Origin: Palsa-189 sp963803735
GTDB lineage: Bacteria; Acidobacteriota; Terriglobia; Acidiferrales; UBA7541
DNA length: 64,000 nucleotides
Reading direction: 5' to 3'
Assembly: GCA_963803735.1 (NCBI GenBank)
Contig: CAWDNV010000011.1
Location: 806,001 to 870,000, forward strand
In this document: piece after piece, positions 1 to 9,797 of the stretch
Layout of the letters: each line of letters starts with the position of its first letter
How positions within the stretch are numbered: the stretch's first letter is position 1
The notes under the pieces: generated by a model
Database searches by the model: none
What the model was told of the DNA's origin: nothing
What the model saw: the letters and a program-made list of their open reading frames with translations, nothing else
Translations under genes and position numbers: made by a program

Positions 1-196
1 GGCGCTGCAACTCGTGAGCTACAAATTAGCCAAGCTTGCATCGCACATCACAATAAGCCGCCGTATTCTGAAAGATTTGAGGACGTTGCGCCGTTTGTTG
101 TTGGAAGAACGGGGGACCTCCAAAACCTCCTGAACAGCGGTTCTCCTGCAGATTGGCAGGTTCATAAGTGGTCGGAAATGAGCCCTGGTGGAGCAG

Positions 197-234
197 CGTG
201 ATTTCTGTCACGCACATCTGTGACAAGCGCCACA
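197..234. promoter_or_regulatory. Tandem Crp-type operators upstream of Hsp20
   Basis: Two 16-bp sites, CGTGATTTCTGTCACG (197-212) and TGTGACAAGCGCCACA (219-234), start exactly 22 bp apart. Both match the window-wide palindrome YGTGAY-N4-RTCACN with at most one or two mismatches. The proximal centre is about 146 bp before the Hsp20 start. That the sites are bound by a Crp/Fnr-type protein is inferred. Confidence 0.65.
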
Positions 235-372
235 GACTACCAACCCTTCTTAGATCACCGTTTGAGCGGAACTAGTGAGGCCCGAGCCAGAGAAAGGGTT
301 CGGGTCGGTAGCGGTGCCGCCAGCGCGTGGCGCCGGCCCCAGCTAAGGTAACCGTTAGTAAAGGAGGTCGCC

Positions 373-861
373 ATGAAGATTCGGAACAGAGCCGGTACAA
401 AAACAGCTGCGAAGGTCATGCACACCGGTCCGCCCGCTCCCGCGGCGGGGGAAGCTTATCTGGAGCGCATTCAGAAGCTTGAACATTCCATCGTGCGGCA
501 CTTTTACGAGTTCTTTTCGCCATGGAAAGGAGGTTTCAACTTCGAGTTCGCGCCCTTCGAGTTGCGCGAAACGGAGCAAGGGTTCACCTTATTTGCCGCC
601 ATGCCCGGATTCAAGGAGAGTGAAATCGAAGTTCGGGCAGAGCCGTGGCGTTTGTTCGTGAATGCCAAGCATGAGGAGTCTTCCGAAAAGAAAGGAGAGC
701 ACGTATTCGAGGAGCGCAATGAGTTCACCCGCTGGGTCGATTTCCCAGCCGAAGTGAATCCCGAAAAGGTGGAGGCGGTACTCAGCAAGGGCGTGCTGGA
801 AGTCAGGCTGGAGAAAGCTCAAACGGCAAAGAAGGTGGAGGTTCATTCGAAAGCTGCTTAG
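373..861 (+). CDS. Small heat-shock protein (Hsp20/alpha-crystallin)
   Basis: A 162-aa ATP-independent holdase chaperone of the Hsp20 family, expected to bind unfolding proteins in the cytoplasm. A basic N-terminal arm (about residues 1-60) precedes an alpha-crystallin domain (about 62-155). The domain has the conserved 'MPGF...I.V' beginning and the 'L.KGVLEVRL' segment before the C-terminal strand. The start is set by AAAGGAGG eight bases before ATG 373. A paralogue (30471-31001) shares the domain but has a different N-terminal arm. The tandem operators at 197-234 suggest stress or low-oxygen induction. Confidence 0.95.
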   Translation: MKIRNRAGTKTAAKVMHTGPPAPAAGEAYLERIQKLEHSIVRHFYEFFSPWKGGFNFEFAPFELRETEQGFTLFAAMPGFKESEIEVRAEPWRLFVNAKHEESSEKKGEHVFEERNEFTRWVDFPAEVNPEKVEAVLSKGVLEVRLEKAQTAKKVEVHSKAA

Positions 862-871
862 TTTGCTTCGC

Positions 872-905
872 GAGAGCGTGGCCGCTGCCCGGCGGCCGCG
901 CTCTC
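872..905. terminator. Hairpin after Hsp20, probable terminator
   Basis: GAGAGCG (872-878) pairs with CGCTCTC (899-905), and GGCCGC (880-885) pairs with GCGGCC (892-897). This gives a 13-bp stem with one internal mismatch, ten bases after the Hsp20 stop. There is no clear T-tract, so it may be a processing or attenuation hairpin instead. Confidence 0.55.
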
Positions 906-938
906 CCAATCAGATTGCATGCTCCGGAGCGGGCACTT

Positions 939-1094
939 ATGCCGAAAAATAAGTTCGGCAAGCCCAAGAACGAGTTTGTCAGGAATTTGGAACATCACGG
1001 TGACAAGAAGCTGTCACAACAAGACGCCGAGTTTTTTCGCAAGCTTCACGAAGCCCGCAAGCGCCCCAGCCCCGGTTTCCGCGGCAAGAAGTGA
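939..1094 (+). CDS. Small basic protein, unknown function
   Basis: A 51-residue lysine/arginine-rich reading frame beginning MPKNKFGKPKNEF and ending PSPGFRGKK. It sits 78 bp after the Hsp20 stop and just past the hairpin at 872-905. A GGAG (926-929) lies about nine bases before the ATG. The protein looks soluble and nucleic-acid-binding-like by charge only, with no recognised domain. It may be co-expressed with Hsp20 by read-through. The composition and ribosome site favour a real gene, but I have no homologue to cite. Confidence 0.45.
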   Translation: MPKNKFGKPKNEFVRNLEHHGDKKLSQQDAEFFRKLHEARKRPSPGFRGKK

Positions 1095-1446
1095 TGAAGG
1101 ACGTGCTTAGGCTTGCGCGCGGCCATGTGACGTGAGATCGCGCAAGCCGGGCGGGCTGCTGCACGGGTCTAATGTGGTCCGTACTGAATATTTCTTGCTC
1201 ATGTCTTCGTTCTTGCGAGAGAGGACCTCTAGCAACAGTTTTTTTCTGGTCGACCTTTCTCTTCCACGTTATCTTCTTAGCGACCGCTCTTCCGATTGGT
1301 CTGTTTGTCTTTGGTCGGCATGCTGGCAGTCTAACAAGGATGTGCCGGGACCCTTTCTTTTCTCGCTCTGAACTGCCACTACGACCTTAGCCTGTCGAGT
1401 TCACTACGCCCCGCTAAACGCGCTGCGCCGGATGGCGTAGCCTATC
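1095..1446. other. Intergenic stretch, no supported gene
   Basis: Short open frames exist here on the plus strand. One contains a hydrophobic stretch (FWSTFLFHVIFLATALPIG, encoded around 1245-1310) that could be a decayed membrane-protein fragment. None has a ribosome site or a recognisable family. Confidence 0.4.
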
Positions 1447-1462
1447 TGTGACGGTCATCACT
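1447..1462. promoter_or_regulatory. Crp-type operator upstream of TonB-dependent receptor
   Basis: TGTGACGGTCATCACT matches the palindrome at 11 of 12 half-site positions. Its centre lies about 115 bp before the receptor start at 1570. Confidence 0.6.
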
Positions 1463-1569
1463 GCGAAGTTGTTGTCTGGCGCACCGCACTCCTTTCGGTA
1501 CTTCGATAGCTTCACTGCATGGCCGCGCGATCACAGGCTCCCAACGCGCAATGGGTTTGAGGAGGTTGA

Positions 1570-4350
1570 ATGCGATTTTTACGATCTCTAGGAACCACTG
1601 CTTTCCTCGCGTCTCTTTTTGCTTTGCTCACGGGCGCAATTCCGAGAGCGAGCTATGCGCAATCCAATTCCGGAATCATTCAAGGCACCGTGACCGATCC
1701 GTCGAAGGCAGTCGTACCCGGAGCAAAAGTTCGCGTCGAAAATCCGATCAGCGGCCACGTCAGTGAGATGGAAACGGGTATGGACGGTACCTTCAGCATT
1801 CCGAATATTCCGTTTAACCGATATCACCTGACGGCAACCGCGCCAGGGTTCGCCAACTTTACGCAAGACGTGGACGTGAACTCGACCGTTCCGGTCTCGC
1901 TAGCGGTTGTTCTGACGATGGCCGAGACGAACACGAACATCACTGTCACCGGGAGCGTCACGGACTTGGTGGAAGTGACAGCGACCGAGCACACCAATGT
2001 CGACCGCGGCTTATTCGAGGAACTTCCTCTCGAGAGCCAATCCTCATCCGTCAGCTCACTGATTACGTTGTCAGCTCCCGGCATCGTCGCGGATTCGAAC
2101 GGTCTGTTTCATGGGCTCGGCGACCATGCGGAGAATATGTTCTCCGTGGATGGCCAGCCAATCACCGACCAACAAAGCAAGGTCTTTTCGAATCAGATCC
2201 CTGCGGATTCCATACAATCCATGGACGTAATCGAAGGTGCGCCGCCTGCTGAATACGGGGGCAAGACTAGCGTGATCGTCAAGGTGACTACGCGATCCGG
2301 TCTTGGAGTGAACACCCCGCACGGCGAGGTGACAACCTCTTATGGCAGCTTCGGCACGGCGACTCTGAATGCTAATGTCGCCTACGGAGGCCAAAAGTGG
2401 GGCAACTTCATTTCCTTGGGGGGACTGAATACCGACCGCTTCCTCGATCCCCCTGAATTTCAGGTGCTGCATGACAATGGAAATGAGGGGAACTTCTTCG
2501 ATCGTTTAGACTTCAGGCTCTCTGAGATGAACACGATCCAACTGAACGTGGCGTTCACACGCTCGTGGTTCCAAACGCCGAATACCTGGGACCAGCAACT
2601 TCAAAGTTGCACGGCTCTATCCGCGCTCTGCAATGGCGCGCCATATGCCGCGGCCTCCGTCCAGATCAACCCAATAACAGGCGCTCCTCTGGGGCCGGCC
2701 GATCAACGCTCCCGAATCCTGACCTTTAACGTTGCCCCAACGTGGACCCGCGTGATGAGCTCCGATGCGGTCTTCACCCTCGGCGCCTTCGTGCGGCACG
2801 ACCAATACAACTACTATCCGAGCAATGATCCTTTCGCCGATTATGGACCGCTTCAGAATGAAACTGCTTCTCAGGTTCGATTCCTGACGAATGCGGGGGC
2901 GCGTACGGACTGGTCGTACGTCAAGGGAATTCACAACCTCAAAGTGGGAGCCACTTACGAACAGACATTCCTTACCGAAAACGACGGCTTTGGAATTGTG
3001 AATCCCGATCTGCTCTCAGGCTGCTCTACCGATCAGGCGTTGGCCTCCGAATGCCCGAATCTGGTCCAGACTCTGGCTCCTTATAACTTGGCGACCGGCG
3101 GCCAGCTTTACCATTACTTCGGGCACACTGACGTCAAAGAACTTGCGCTTTATGCCCAGGACACCATCACTAAAGGGCCTTGGTCTTTTAATTTTGGACT
3201 TCGGGGAGATTTCTATAACGGTCTGGATTCCGTTGCGCGCGAGCCTGAGCCTCGCGCCGGCATCGCCTACAACATAAAGAAGACAAATACGGTGCTCCGA
3301 ATTTCCTACGCGCGTACTCTGGAAACGCCGTTCAATGAGAACCTGATCCTTTCGGGGATGGGCTGCACCAACGCCGTCGTCAGCGCGATCATGACCCTCG
3401 CGCAACGATTTGATTGTGTCAGTTCGCCGCTGACTCCCGGCTTTCGCAACGAATTCCACGCCGGGCTGCAGCAGGCGTTCGGTAAGCACTTCGTCCTCAG
3501 CGGCGAGTACCTCTGGAAGTACACGCACAATGCCTACGACTTCAATATATTCGGGGCAAGCCCGATCACCTTCCCCATCGAATGGCACAATTCCAAGATC
3601 CCGGGGTTTGCCGTTCGTGCAAGCATTCCGAATTATCACGGTTTGACTGCGTTTATCGTGCTGTCCCACGTCGCCGCGCGCTTCTTCGGGCCAACGGTTA
3701 GCGGAATCGCGCCTCCTCCAACTCAGGGCGTATTCCGCATCGATCACGACGAAGTTTTCGCGCAAACTACCCATGCGCAATATCAACCGTTCAAGCGTGG
3801 TCCGTGGCTCGGGTTCAACTGGCGATATGACAGCGGACTTGTGAGTGGAGCGGTACCGTGCCTGGCGGCAACGACAACGTGCCAATATTCATCAACATCG
3901 CTCGCCGACGCCGAGTCGGCCATGATTCCATCTGGTTACATAGCAATGATGAACAACGCTACGGGATTGCCTCTCACGGCCGATCAGGAGTTCCAGGCCG
4001 GGTTCACTTGCAACGGGGTGGCCGCGAGCCCGACACAACCGTTAGGAACCTTGGTAAACGGGATGTATCTCTGCCCCGCGTCACAGCTAGGGTCCACGCA
4101 GGTCAAAATACCGGCACTCGGCAAAGAAAATGACGACCACAACCCACAACGTACCCTGCCGCGCAACCTATTTGATACAGCCCTCGGTCACGACAACCTG
4201 TTTAACGCAGAACGTTACAAAGTGAGCGTTCGCTTCACTGTAATCAATCTGACGAACAAGGAAGCACTGTACAACTTCCTTTCCACGTTCAGCGGCACGC
4301 ACTATGTCACGCCGCGCACGTTCACGGCAGAGGTCGGATTCCATTTCTGA
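1570..4350 (+). CDS. Oar-like TonB-dependent outer-membrane receptor
   Basis: A 926-aa outer-membrane protein. A signal peptide (about residues 1-31, ending SYAQS) is followed by a carboxypeptidase-regulatory-like beta-sandwich (about 35-115, 'GIIQGTVTDPSKAVVPGAKV'). A plug domain follows (about 130-260, with 'FSVDGQPITDQQS' and 'PAEYGGKTSVIVKVTTRSG'), then a large 22-strand-type barrel ending in '...TAEVGFHF', a terminal Phe as in barrel proteins. The start is fixed by GAGGAGG nine bases before ATG. This architecture is typical of Acidobacteria and Bacteroidetes; the substrate cannot be read from sequence. It is followed by family D gene 4459, and a frameshifted TonB energiser lies at 20563. 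Confidence 0.92.
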   Translation: MRFLRSLGTTAFLASLFALLTGAIPRASYAQSNSGIIQGTVTDPSKAVVPGAKVRVENPISGHVSEMETGMDGTFSIPNIPFNRYHLTATAPGFANFTQDVDVNSTVPVSLAVVLTMAETNTNITVTGSVTDLVEVTATEHTNVDRGLFEELPLESQSSSVSSLITLSAPGIVADSNGLFHGLGDHAENMFSVDGQPITDQQSKVFSNQIPADSIQSMDVIEGAPPAEYGGKTSVIVKVTTRSGLGVNTPHGEVTTSYGSFGTATLNANVAYGGQKWGNFISLGGLNTDRFLDPPEFQVLHDNGNEGNFFDRLDFRLSEMNTIQLNVAFTRSWFQTPNTWDQQLQSCTALSALCNGAPYAAASVQINPITGAPLGPADQRSRILTFNVAPTWTRVMSSDAVFTLGAFVRHDQYNYYPSNDPFADYGPLQNETASQVRFLTNAGARTDWSYVKGIHNLKVGATYEQTFLTENDGFGIVNPDLLSGCSTDQALASECPNLVQTLAPYNLATGGQLYHYFGHTDVKELALYAQDTITKGPWSFNFGLRGDFYNGLDSVAREPEPRAGIAYNIKKTNTVLRISYARTLETPFNENLILSGMGCTNAVVSAIMTLAQRFDCVSSPLTPGFRNEFHAGLQQAFGKHFVLSGEYLWKYTHNAYDFNIFGASPITFPIEWHNSKIPGFAVRASIPNYHGLTAFIVLSHVAARFFGPTVSGIAPPPTQGVFRIDHDEVFAQTTHAQYQPFKRGPWLGFNWRYDSGLVSGAVPCLAATTTCQYSSTSLADAESAMIPSGYIAMMNNATGLPLTADQEFQAGFTCNGVAASPTQPLGTLVNGMYLCPASQLGSTQVKIPALGKENDDHNPQRTLPRNLFDTALGHDNLFNAERYKVSVRFTVINLTNKEALYNFLSTFSGTHYVTPRTFTAEVGFHF

Positions 4351-4458
4351 GGCCGCGATGAGCATCAGGGAAATGACAACGCGTTTTCACGCAATGGGCA
4401 GCGGGTGCGCACCTGCAAGGGTGGTATGAGGGCAACAAAGCTGGAAGGGAGGACTGCC

Positions 4459-4896
4459 ATGAAGCCGAAAGAAATTGCGAGACTCGTTCCCCGACGGGGC
4501 TATATCCGCACCGTCGCTTCCGCTCTGGCGCTGTCGACCGTGATTATGGGCATTGGACTTTCCGGTCGAACCGCCACCATTAATAGAGCGAAGGTGCCTT
4601 GGGAGACGAAGCGCATCCTGAGCGGAATTGTGAGCGATTCTATATGTGGCAAGGGACACACGATTAACGAACATGGTGATCGCGAATGCACGCGGATATG
4701 CGTGAGGTTGGGCGCGAATTACGCTTTGGTCGCCAGCAGGGGCCTGTTTATCTTGAAAGGCCACGAGGCTGAACTGGACGAATACGCCGGCGAGAAGGTG
4801 ATCGTCACTGGTGCTGTCAACGGCAATATAGTCAAAGTGGAGTCAGTTGCTTCTGGGGATCTACTGCACAGCGCAGCATCATTCGACGTCGAGTAA
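4459..4896 (+). CDS. Family D exported cysteine protein (copy D1)
   Basis: A 145-aa protein of unknown function with an N-terminal hydrophobic export segment (about residues 18-36). The conserved module has 'GIVSDSICG', a His, 'GDRECTRICVRLGANYALV', then 'LKGHEAELDEYAGEKVIVTG'. Four Window copies (4459, 23454, 42878, 51436) share CG, H, GD.ECTR.CV.LGA.YAL, GH.A.L and FAG/YAG. The three invariant Cys plus His suggest a metal, haem or thiol role outside the cytoplasm, which is inference. The start is chosen at GGGAGGACTGCC-ATG; an upstream in-frame codon at 4405 has no ribosome site. It lies 108 bp after the receptor and is probably co-transcribed with it. Confidence 0.8.
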   Translation: MKPKEIARLVPRRGYIRTVASALALSTVIMGIGLSGRTATINRAKVPWETKRILSGIVSDSICGKGHTINEHGDRECTRICVRLGANYALVASRGLFILKGHEAELDEYAGEKVIVTGAVNGNIVKVESVASGDLLHSAASFDVE

Positions 4897-5034
4897 AGCC
4901 AATCGGAGACTCGAAGAACAGCTGTCGGGCAGCCGAAGGGCTCATTCCGTCAGAATCTGACCTCGGGCGTCTTAGGCATGGCTTAATGGGCAGGGTGCGG
5001 ATGGGGAACCTGCATAGGTAACAGTTAGATAACT

Positions 5035-5050
5035 TGTGACCGTCATCACA
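5035..5050. promoter_or_regulatory. Crp-type operator upstream of cytochrome-barrel gene
   Basis: TGTGACCGTCATCACA has perfect TGTGA-N6-TCACA half-sites. Its centre is about 102 bp before the start at 5145. Confidence 0.7.
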
Positions 5051-5144
5051 TCTCTCTGGTAACAGACTTGCTGATACTGTCTGGGCGTTACGAATCGCTT
5101 TCGCGACGAGAGTCGGCGGGCGGGAAGGGGAGAGATCCGAAATC

Positions 5145-6637
5145 ATGACGAAGAGCCGAGGGGTAAGGCTTGCTAAACGAGCGATGTTCGTTTTTTTCGG
5201 CATTTTGATCTACCTTATGTCAATGACGCCTCCTGCTTCTGCAATTCCCGTTTTCGCGCGTAAGTACGGGACTTCGTGCTCGACCTGCCACAACAATTTC
5301 CCCGAACTGAATGATTTTGGGTGGGCCTTTTACAAAAACGGGTTCAAATTCCCGAAAGATGATGAGACGTTCGTCAAGGAGCCGCCTGTTTTGCTGGGCG
5401 CGAAGGCACAAAAGGAGGCCTTCCCTGGCAACACGATTTTTCCGGGGGAGATCCCGGGGACTGTGCCAATTGGACTCCGCTATGAAGGCTATGCCCACTT
5501 CAACAGCAAGTTACCGCCAGCTCTGGCGGGCACACTGCCGCGCGTCGATCTTTTCGCGCCAAACACTTTCACCATTCTGACCGCCGGTAGTTTTGGCCCC
5601 ACGCTTTCCTGGTGGGTTGACGACGACATTTCCGTCGGGGGCCAGAATGCCGCAGGGGGCATGGGGTTCGGCTACTTAAAAGCGAACGACATCAGCCATT
5701 ACTTACATTTGCCCAAAGATACTCTAAACGTACGCTTCGGCCAATTTGAACTCGATTTGCCTTTTAGCCAAGCTTATACGATTAATCCCACTGATTATGA
5801 CATTTACGATGAAGTTGCTGTCGCCGGTGCTCTAGGCACAACCAACAATCCCTTCTCGTTCGCAGCCATGCAGCAGAGGAATTGAATTTGGCGGCTACCC
5901 TAACGACGGAAATTTCAACTGGTCCGTAGCTATAACTGACGGCAGCAACAACAATACGCCCTGCTGTGTTCAGAGCGTCTCCAATGGCACCGGTACCGCG
6001 CAGGTGAACAACGGCAAGAATATATTTGTGAATGTCTTTCAGCAGTTTAATCTGGAACGTGATCCTGCCGTCCGTAACGAGGTGCAAGCCGCCGGACCGA
6101 CTGGGCCGCACGATCACACCTCGATCCGTTTGGGCGCCTTCTACGATTACGGCACGAACCGATTCAATCTGAATCTTACGGACTTCCCTGGATTTCCGGT
6201 CTTCAATGAGCCGTTTTATCGCGTCGGTGGATATTTTCGTTTCCGCTATCAGAGCAAATTCGAACTTTATGGCATGGGGATGTTCGCTCACGATTCCAAT
6301 CTAATTCCCACCACTGGAGCCACCGGAAACGTTCTGCTGGCGGGACCTTCGATCAATTACAGCGGCGGTTTTGCGGAGGCAGAGTATTGGCTGTTTCCGT
6401 GGGTGGTACCGATTATGCGTTACGACCTGGTGAATTCGCCTTTCGATTTTGCCGCTGGTCTTTCCCAAGGATTCTCCCGGAACCGTTTCAGTCCAGGCGT
6501 GCAGGTTCTGGTGCGCGCCAATATCAAAGTGAATTTCGAATACGAACATCGCTGGGGTGTGCCGGTGCCTGGGACTGCTGCTGCCCACCTTCTTTCACCC
6601 CAACGGTGTGCTGTTGGGTATGGATTTTGCATTTTAA
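5145..6637 (+). CDS. Outer-membrane barrel protein with one N-terminal haem c motif (two frame changes)
   Basis: The protein has a signal peptide (about residues 1-34) followed directly by 'RKYGTSCSTCHNNFPELNDFG', a CxxCH haem-attachment site. The remainder has alternating porin-like strands ('FGQFELDLPFSQ', 'LRYEGYAHF'). The frame breaks near 5880 (after '...FAAMQQR', resuming 'GIEFGGYPNDGNFNWS') and again near 6580, where the next frame gives the natural end 'FFHPNGVLLGMDFAF' with a stop at 6635-6637. Conservation across both breaks suggests indels rather than old decay. The family is known from Acidobacteria and delta-proteobacteria as a barrel with a single CxxCH. It may pass electrons or respond to redox at the outer membrane. 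The cupredoxin at 6693 is probably in the same operon. Confidence 0.75.
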
Positions 6638-6692
6638 TTTTCGTCATTTCTAAATTCAAGATAGCCGGCAAAGGAAGGGAGCAAAAGCTGCA

Positions 6693-7300
6693 ATGAACAA
6701 GATCAAGATAGCGCTCGTGGGAGCGATTTGCATTTCGATCGGGTTGGCGGGCATGGCCCATGCGTCGGATATCAAAGGCCACGTGGCCGTTCAGGGAATA
6801 CGTTCGCCGGAGAATATCGCCAGTTTATGTGGACGCGATTCCGGGCAAGGACTTTCCCGCGCCTGCCCAGCACACCGTCATGGACCAAAAAGGACTGAAG
6901 TTCGTTCCTCATGTTCTCGTGGTCGTTGAAGGGGACGACAGTGGATTTTCTTAACAGCGATGCGACCGGGCACAACGTCTATTGGCCCGCCGTCAGCGGA
7001 AATAAGAAGCTGGCTCATAATCTCGGTACGTGGCCGCAGGGGCAAACCAAATCATTCCAGTTCAACGATCTCGGCGCCGCTCCACTCTTATGCAATGTCC
7101 ACCCGGAAATGTCCGGTTATGTGATTGTTGCCCCAACGCCATACTTTGCAGTCAGCGACAAGGATGGGAATTTTGAGATCAAGAATGTCCCGCCCGGTCA
7201 TTACACACTGACAACCTGGAGCGAGGAGGGAAAGCCAACAACCCAAGCAGTGGATGTTGCTGGCGAAAGCGCTACAGTGACGCTCACGGTGAAAAAATAG
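6693..7300 (+). CDS. Exported cupredoxin with carboxypeptidase-regulatory-like tail (two frame changes)
   Basis: A signal peptide (MNKIKIALVGAICISIGLAG, cleavage near AHA-S) is followed by a plastocyanin/azurin-like domain with candidate type 1 copper ligands: His in 'ATGHNVYW', and Cys, His and Met in 'LLCNVHPEMSGY'. A C-terminal beta-sandwich ('FEIKNVPPGHYTLTTWSEEG') follows. The frame changes near 6815 ('...SPENIA' to 'VYVDAIPGKDFPAPAQHTVM') and near 6935 ('VVVEGDD' to 'TTVDFLNSDATGHNV'). It probably acts as a periplasmic electron carrier next to the haem barrel and the respiratory cluster. GGAAGGGAGC precedes the ATG. Confidence 0.8.
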
Positions 7301-7335
7301 GTTTGCCGAACGACACACATACCGACAATGGAGCC

Positions 7336-9288
7336 ATGAAGCCCCGCAGCAAGCTGGTGGATTTGGAATGGCTGGAGTCTAACTTTCCCTGCATGCAGGC
7401 CTGTCCGGTGCACACGCAGGCCGGGCGATATGTCGCCTTGATCGCGCAAGGCCGCTATGAGGAAGCCTATCGCTATGCGCGCCAGCCTAATCCCTTTGCC
7501 TCGGTGTGCGGCCGCGTATGCGGTCATCCCTGCGAACCTGCGTGCAGGCGCGGGGTACTCGATGCGCCGATTTCCATTCGTGCCCTCAAGCGATTTCTGA
7601 CCGAGCGACACGGGCCGGAGTCGCGCCATCCGATCGACGTTTTTCCGGAAAAGCCCGAGATCCTGCACGAGGAAAAGGTGGCGGTCATCGGCTCGGGCCC
7701 GGCAGGGCTTTCCGCCGCGCATGATCTGGCGCTGCTGGGCTACCCGGTCACGGTTTTCGAGGCTTCTCCGGTCCCGGGTGGCATGATGCATCTGGGCATT
7801 CCCGAATATCGTCTGCCGCGTGATGTGTTACAGGCACAAATCCGCGAGATTCTCGATCTCGGTCCTGAACTTCGCGTTAACTCCAGGCTGGGCCGTGATT
7901 TCTCACTCTCAGATCTTCGCGAGCAAGGCTACCAGGCGGTGCTCCTGGCGTTTGGGCTGCATCGCAGCCGCGACCTGCAACTTCCCGGCAATGACTTGGA
8001 CGGCGTGATCAAGGGCATTGATTTTCTTCTCAACGTGAATCTCGGTTATCGCTTCTCCATCGGCAAGCAGGTCGTGGTGATAGGAGGCGGCAACGTAGCC
8101 ATCGATGTGGCTCGTTCCGCACTTCGTGAACAGCAAAAGAGCGCCAGCGAGTCCCTGGCTGGAGGGCTTCCCAACAGTCTGTCCGCAAGCGAAATGGATG
8201 TCGCCATGAAGGAGTTGATGGACGTTTCGCGCGCGGCGCTGCGCATGGGTGCGCACGAGGTCCATTTGGTTTGCCTGGAATCGCGCGAGGAGATGCCAGC
8301 GTTTGCGGAAGAGATCGAGGAAGGCTTAGAGGAAGGTTTGAAGCTGCATCCCTCGCTTGGGCCGAAGCAATTCCTGGGCAAAGACGGGAGCGTGATCGGA
8401 TTGCAAACGATCCACTGCCGGTCGGTTTTTGACGCACAGCATCGCTTCAGTCCGCAGTTCGATCCCGGTACAGAGGCGGTCATTCCCTGCGATACCGTGG
8501 TTCTGGCCATCGGTCAGGCTTCGGACGTTTCGTTCCTCACGCCGGCCGACGGCATCGAAACCACGCGCCAAGGAACCGTCAAAATCGACCCAGCAACTTT
8601 CATGACGACTGCGCCCGGAATCTTCGCGGCGGGTGATATTGCCTTTGGCCCTCGGCTGATCATCAATGCGGTAGCCGACGGAAAGAAAGCTGCAGAGCAA
8701 ATCGATCGCTATCTCAGAGGAGCTGACTGGTCACCGAAGCCTAAATACGTGCAGATCACGGTGCTGGACCACCATCAGATGGCCGAGCACTACGACGAGT
8801 ACTCGCGCCTGGCTGTTCCCATTCTTCCGCTCGAGCGGCGTACCGGCATCGCGGAGGTGGAGACTGGATTCACCGAGGAACAGGCGCGCCGCGAAGCCTC
8901 GCGTTGCCTGCAATGCTGGATCAACACGATCTTTGAAGGCGATGAAGAGCACGGCACCGAATGCATCCTCTGCGGCGGATGCGTGGACGTTTGCCCCGAG
9001 AATTGCTTGCGGCTCGTGCCGCTGCGCCAATTCAGTTTTTCGGAATCCACGGTGGAGCGTCTCCAGGCCGAGACTCCCATCCGAACGCTTGAGTTGCAGC
9101 ATCTGGAAGCTTCCGAACTCTCCAAAGGCGAGGGCTCTGTGATGGTGAAGGACGAAACGATCTGTATCCGCTGCGGGCTGTGCGCGGAACGCTGTCCCGT
9201 GCATACCATCACCATGGAGGCTTACGAAGCGTTCGATCACGATCCGGATTTGGTCCAGATTGAGAGCATGGCGATGAGCCATGAGTGA
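7336..9288 (+). CDS. FAD-dependent oxidoreductase with Fe-S domains (GltD-like)
   Basis: About 650 aa. The N-terminal Fe-S region resembles the glutamate synthase small subunit and DPD families (C..AC...T at about residues 19-28, 'CGRVCGHPCEPACRRG' at about 56-71). It is followed by an FAD dinucleotide fold ('VAVIGSGPAGLSAAHDLA'), an NAD(P)H fold ('VVVIGGGNVAIDVARSAL') and two C-terminal 4Fe-4S motifs ('CILCGGCVDVCPENC' and 'CIRCGLCAERCP'). I start at ATG 7336; a TTG at 7303 would add 11 residues. It overlaps the Rieske gene by eight bases, so it probably feeds or takes electrons from the quinol:cytochrome system rather than making glutamate (inferred from position). Confidence 0.85.
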   Translation: MKPRSKLVDLEWLESNFPCMQACPVHTQAGRYVALIAQGRYEEAYRYARQPNPFASVCGRVCGHPCEPACRRGVLDAPISIRALKRFLTERHGPESRHPIDVFPEKPEILHEEKVAVIGSGPAGLSAAHDLALLGYPVTVFEASPVPGGMMHLGIPEYRLPRDVLQAQIREILDLGPELRVNSRLGRDFSLSDLREQGYQAVLLAFGLHRSRDLQLPGNDLDGVIKGIDFLLNVNLGYRFSIGKQVVVIGGGNVAIDVARSALREQQKSASESLAGGLPNSLSASEMDVAMKELMDVSRAALRMGAHEVHLVCLESREEMPAFAEEIEEGLEEGLKLHPSLGPKQFLGKDGSVIGLQTIHCRSVFDAQHRFSPQFDPGTEAVIPCDTVVLAIGQASDVSFLTPADGIETTRQGTVKIDPATFMTTAPGIFAAGDIAFGPRLIINAVADGKKAAEQIDRYLRGADWSPKPKYVQITVLDHHQMAEHYDEYSRLAVPILPLERRTGIAEVETGFTEEQARREASRCLQCWINTIFEGDEEHGTECILCGGCVDVCPENCLRLVPLRQFSFSESTVERLQAETPIRTLELQHLEASELSKGEGSVMVKDETICIRCGLCAERCPVHTITMEAYEAFDHDPDLVQIESMAMSHE

Positions 9289-9790
9289 CCGAGAAGAAAC
9301 AGGAGCCCCGCAGGCGCCAACCGACGCCCAGACGAAGATTGTCACCACGCGACGCGAGTTTTTGAACGAAGCTGCCGCCGCGGCGTTGGGCATCGCCGCG
9401 GTCGGTTCCATGATTGTCACTTACGGATATCTCTCGCCCAACGTGCTCTTCGAGCCGCCCACAACGTTTCGAGCCGGAAACCCGGATTTGTATCCGCCGA
9501 ACTCCGTGACTTTTCTCGAGGACCAACAGGTGTATATCGTGCGCACTGAAAATGGCTTTTACGCGGTCTCGGCGGTTTGCACGCATCTGGGTTGCGTCAC
9601 GCAATGGAAGCCGGAACTCGGGCTGATCGCCTGCCCTTGTCATGGCAGTAAGTTCAAGCCGGACGGAACGAAGATCGAAGGTCCGGCGCCGCGACCGCTG
9701 CCCCATTTCGCGATTTCCTTGACGGCGGACGGGGAGTTGCAGGTGGACAAGCTTGAAATCGTCAGCCCCGGACAGGCCCTGAAAGCGTGA
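9281..9790 (+). CDS. qcrA: Rieske 2Fe-2S protein of a bc-type complex
   Basis: A 169-aa membrane-anchored Rieske subunit. A twin-arginine-like 'TTRREFL' (about residues 22-28) precedes one transmembrane helix (about 33-52). The cluster-binding motifs 'CTHLGC' (about 104-109) and 'CPCHGS' (about 123-128) are intact, with the Cys and His ligands present. It overlaps the previous gene by eight bases and the cytochrome b gene follows by seven bases, so they form one operon. It transfers electrons from quinol to cytochrome c on the outer face of the membrane. Confidence 0.93.
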   Translation: MSDREETGAPQAPTDAQTKIVTTRREFLNEAAAAALGIAAVGSMIVTYGYLSPNVLFEPPTTFRAGNPDLYPPNSVTFLEDQQVYIVRTENGFYAVSAVCTHLGCVTQWKPELGLIACPCHGSKFKPDGTKIEGPAPRPLPHFAISLTADGELQVDKLEIVSPGQALKA

Positions 9791-9797
9791 GTGCGTA

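Noticed and set aside
26..226. A 66-codon minus-strand frame at the window start
   Set aside because: Its start overlaps the tandem operators, there is no ribosome site, and composition is not protein-like.
3016..3885. A 289-codon open frame on the minus strand
   Set aside because: It lies wholly opposite the TonB receptor, has no ribosome site or known domain, and is explained by codon bias of the real gene.
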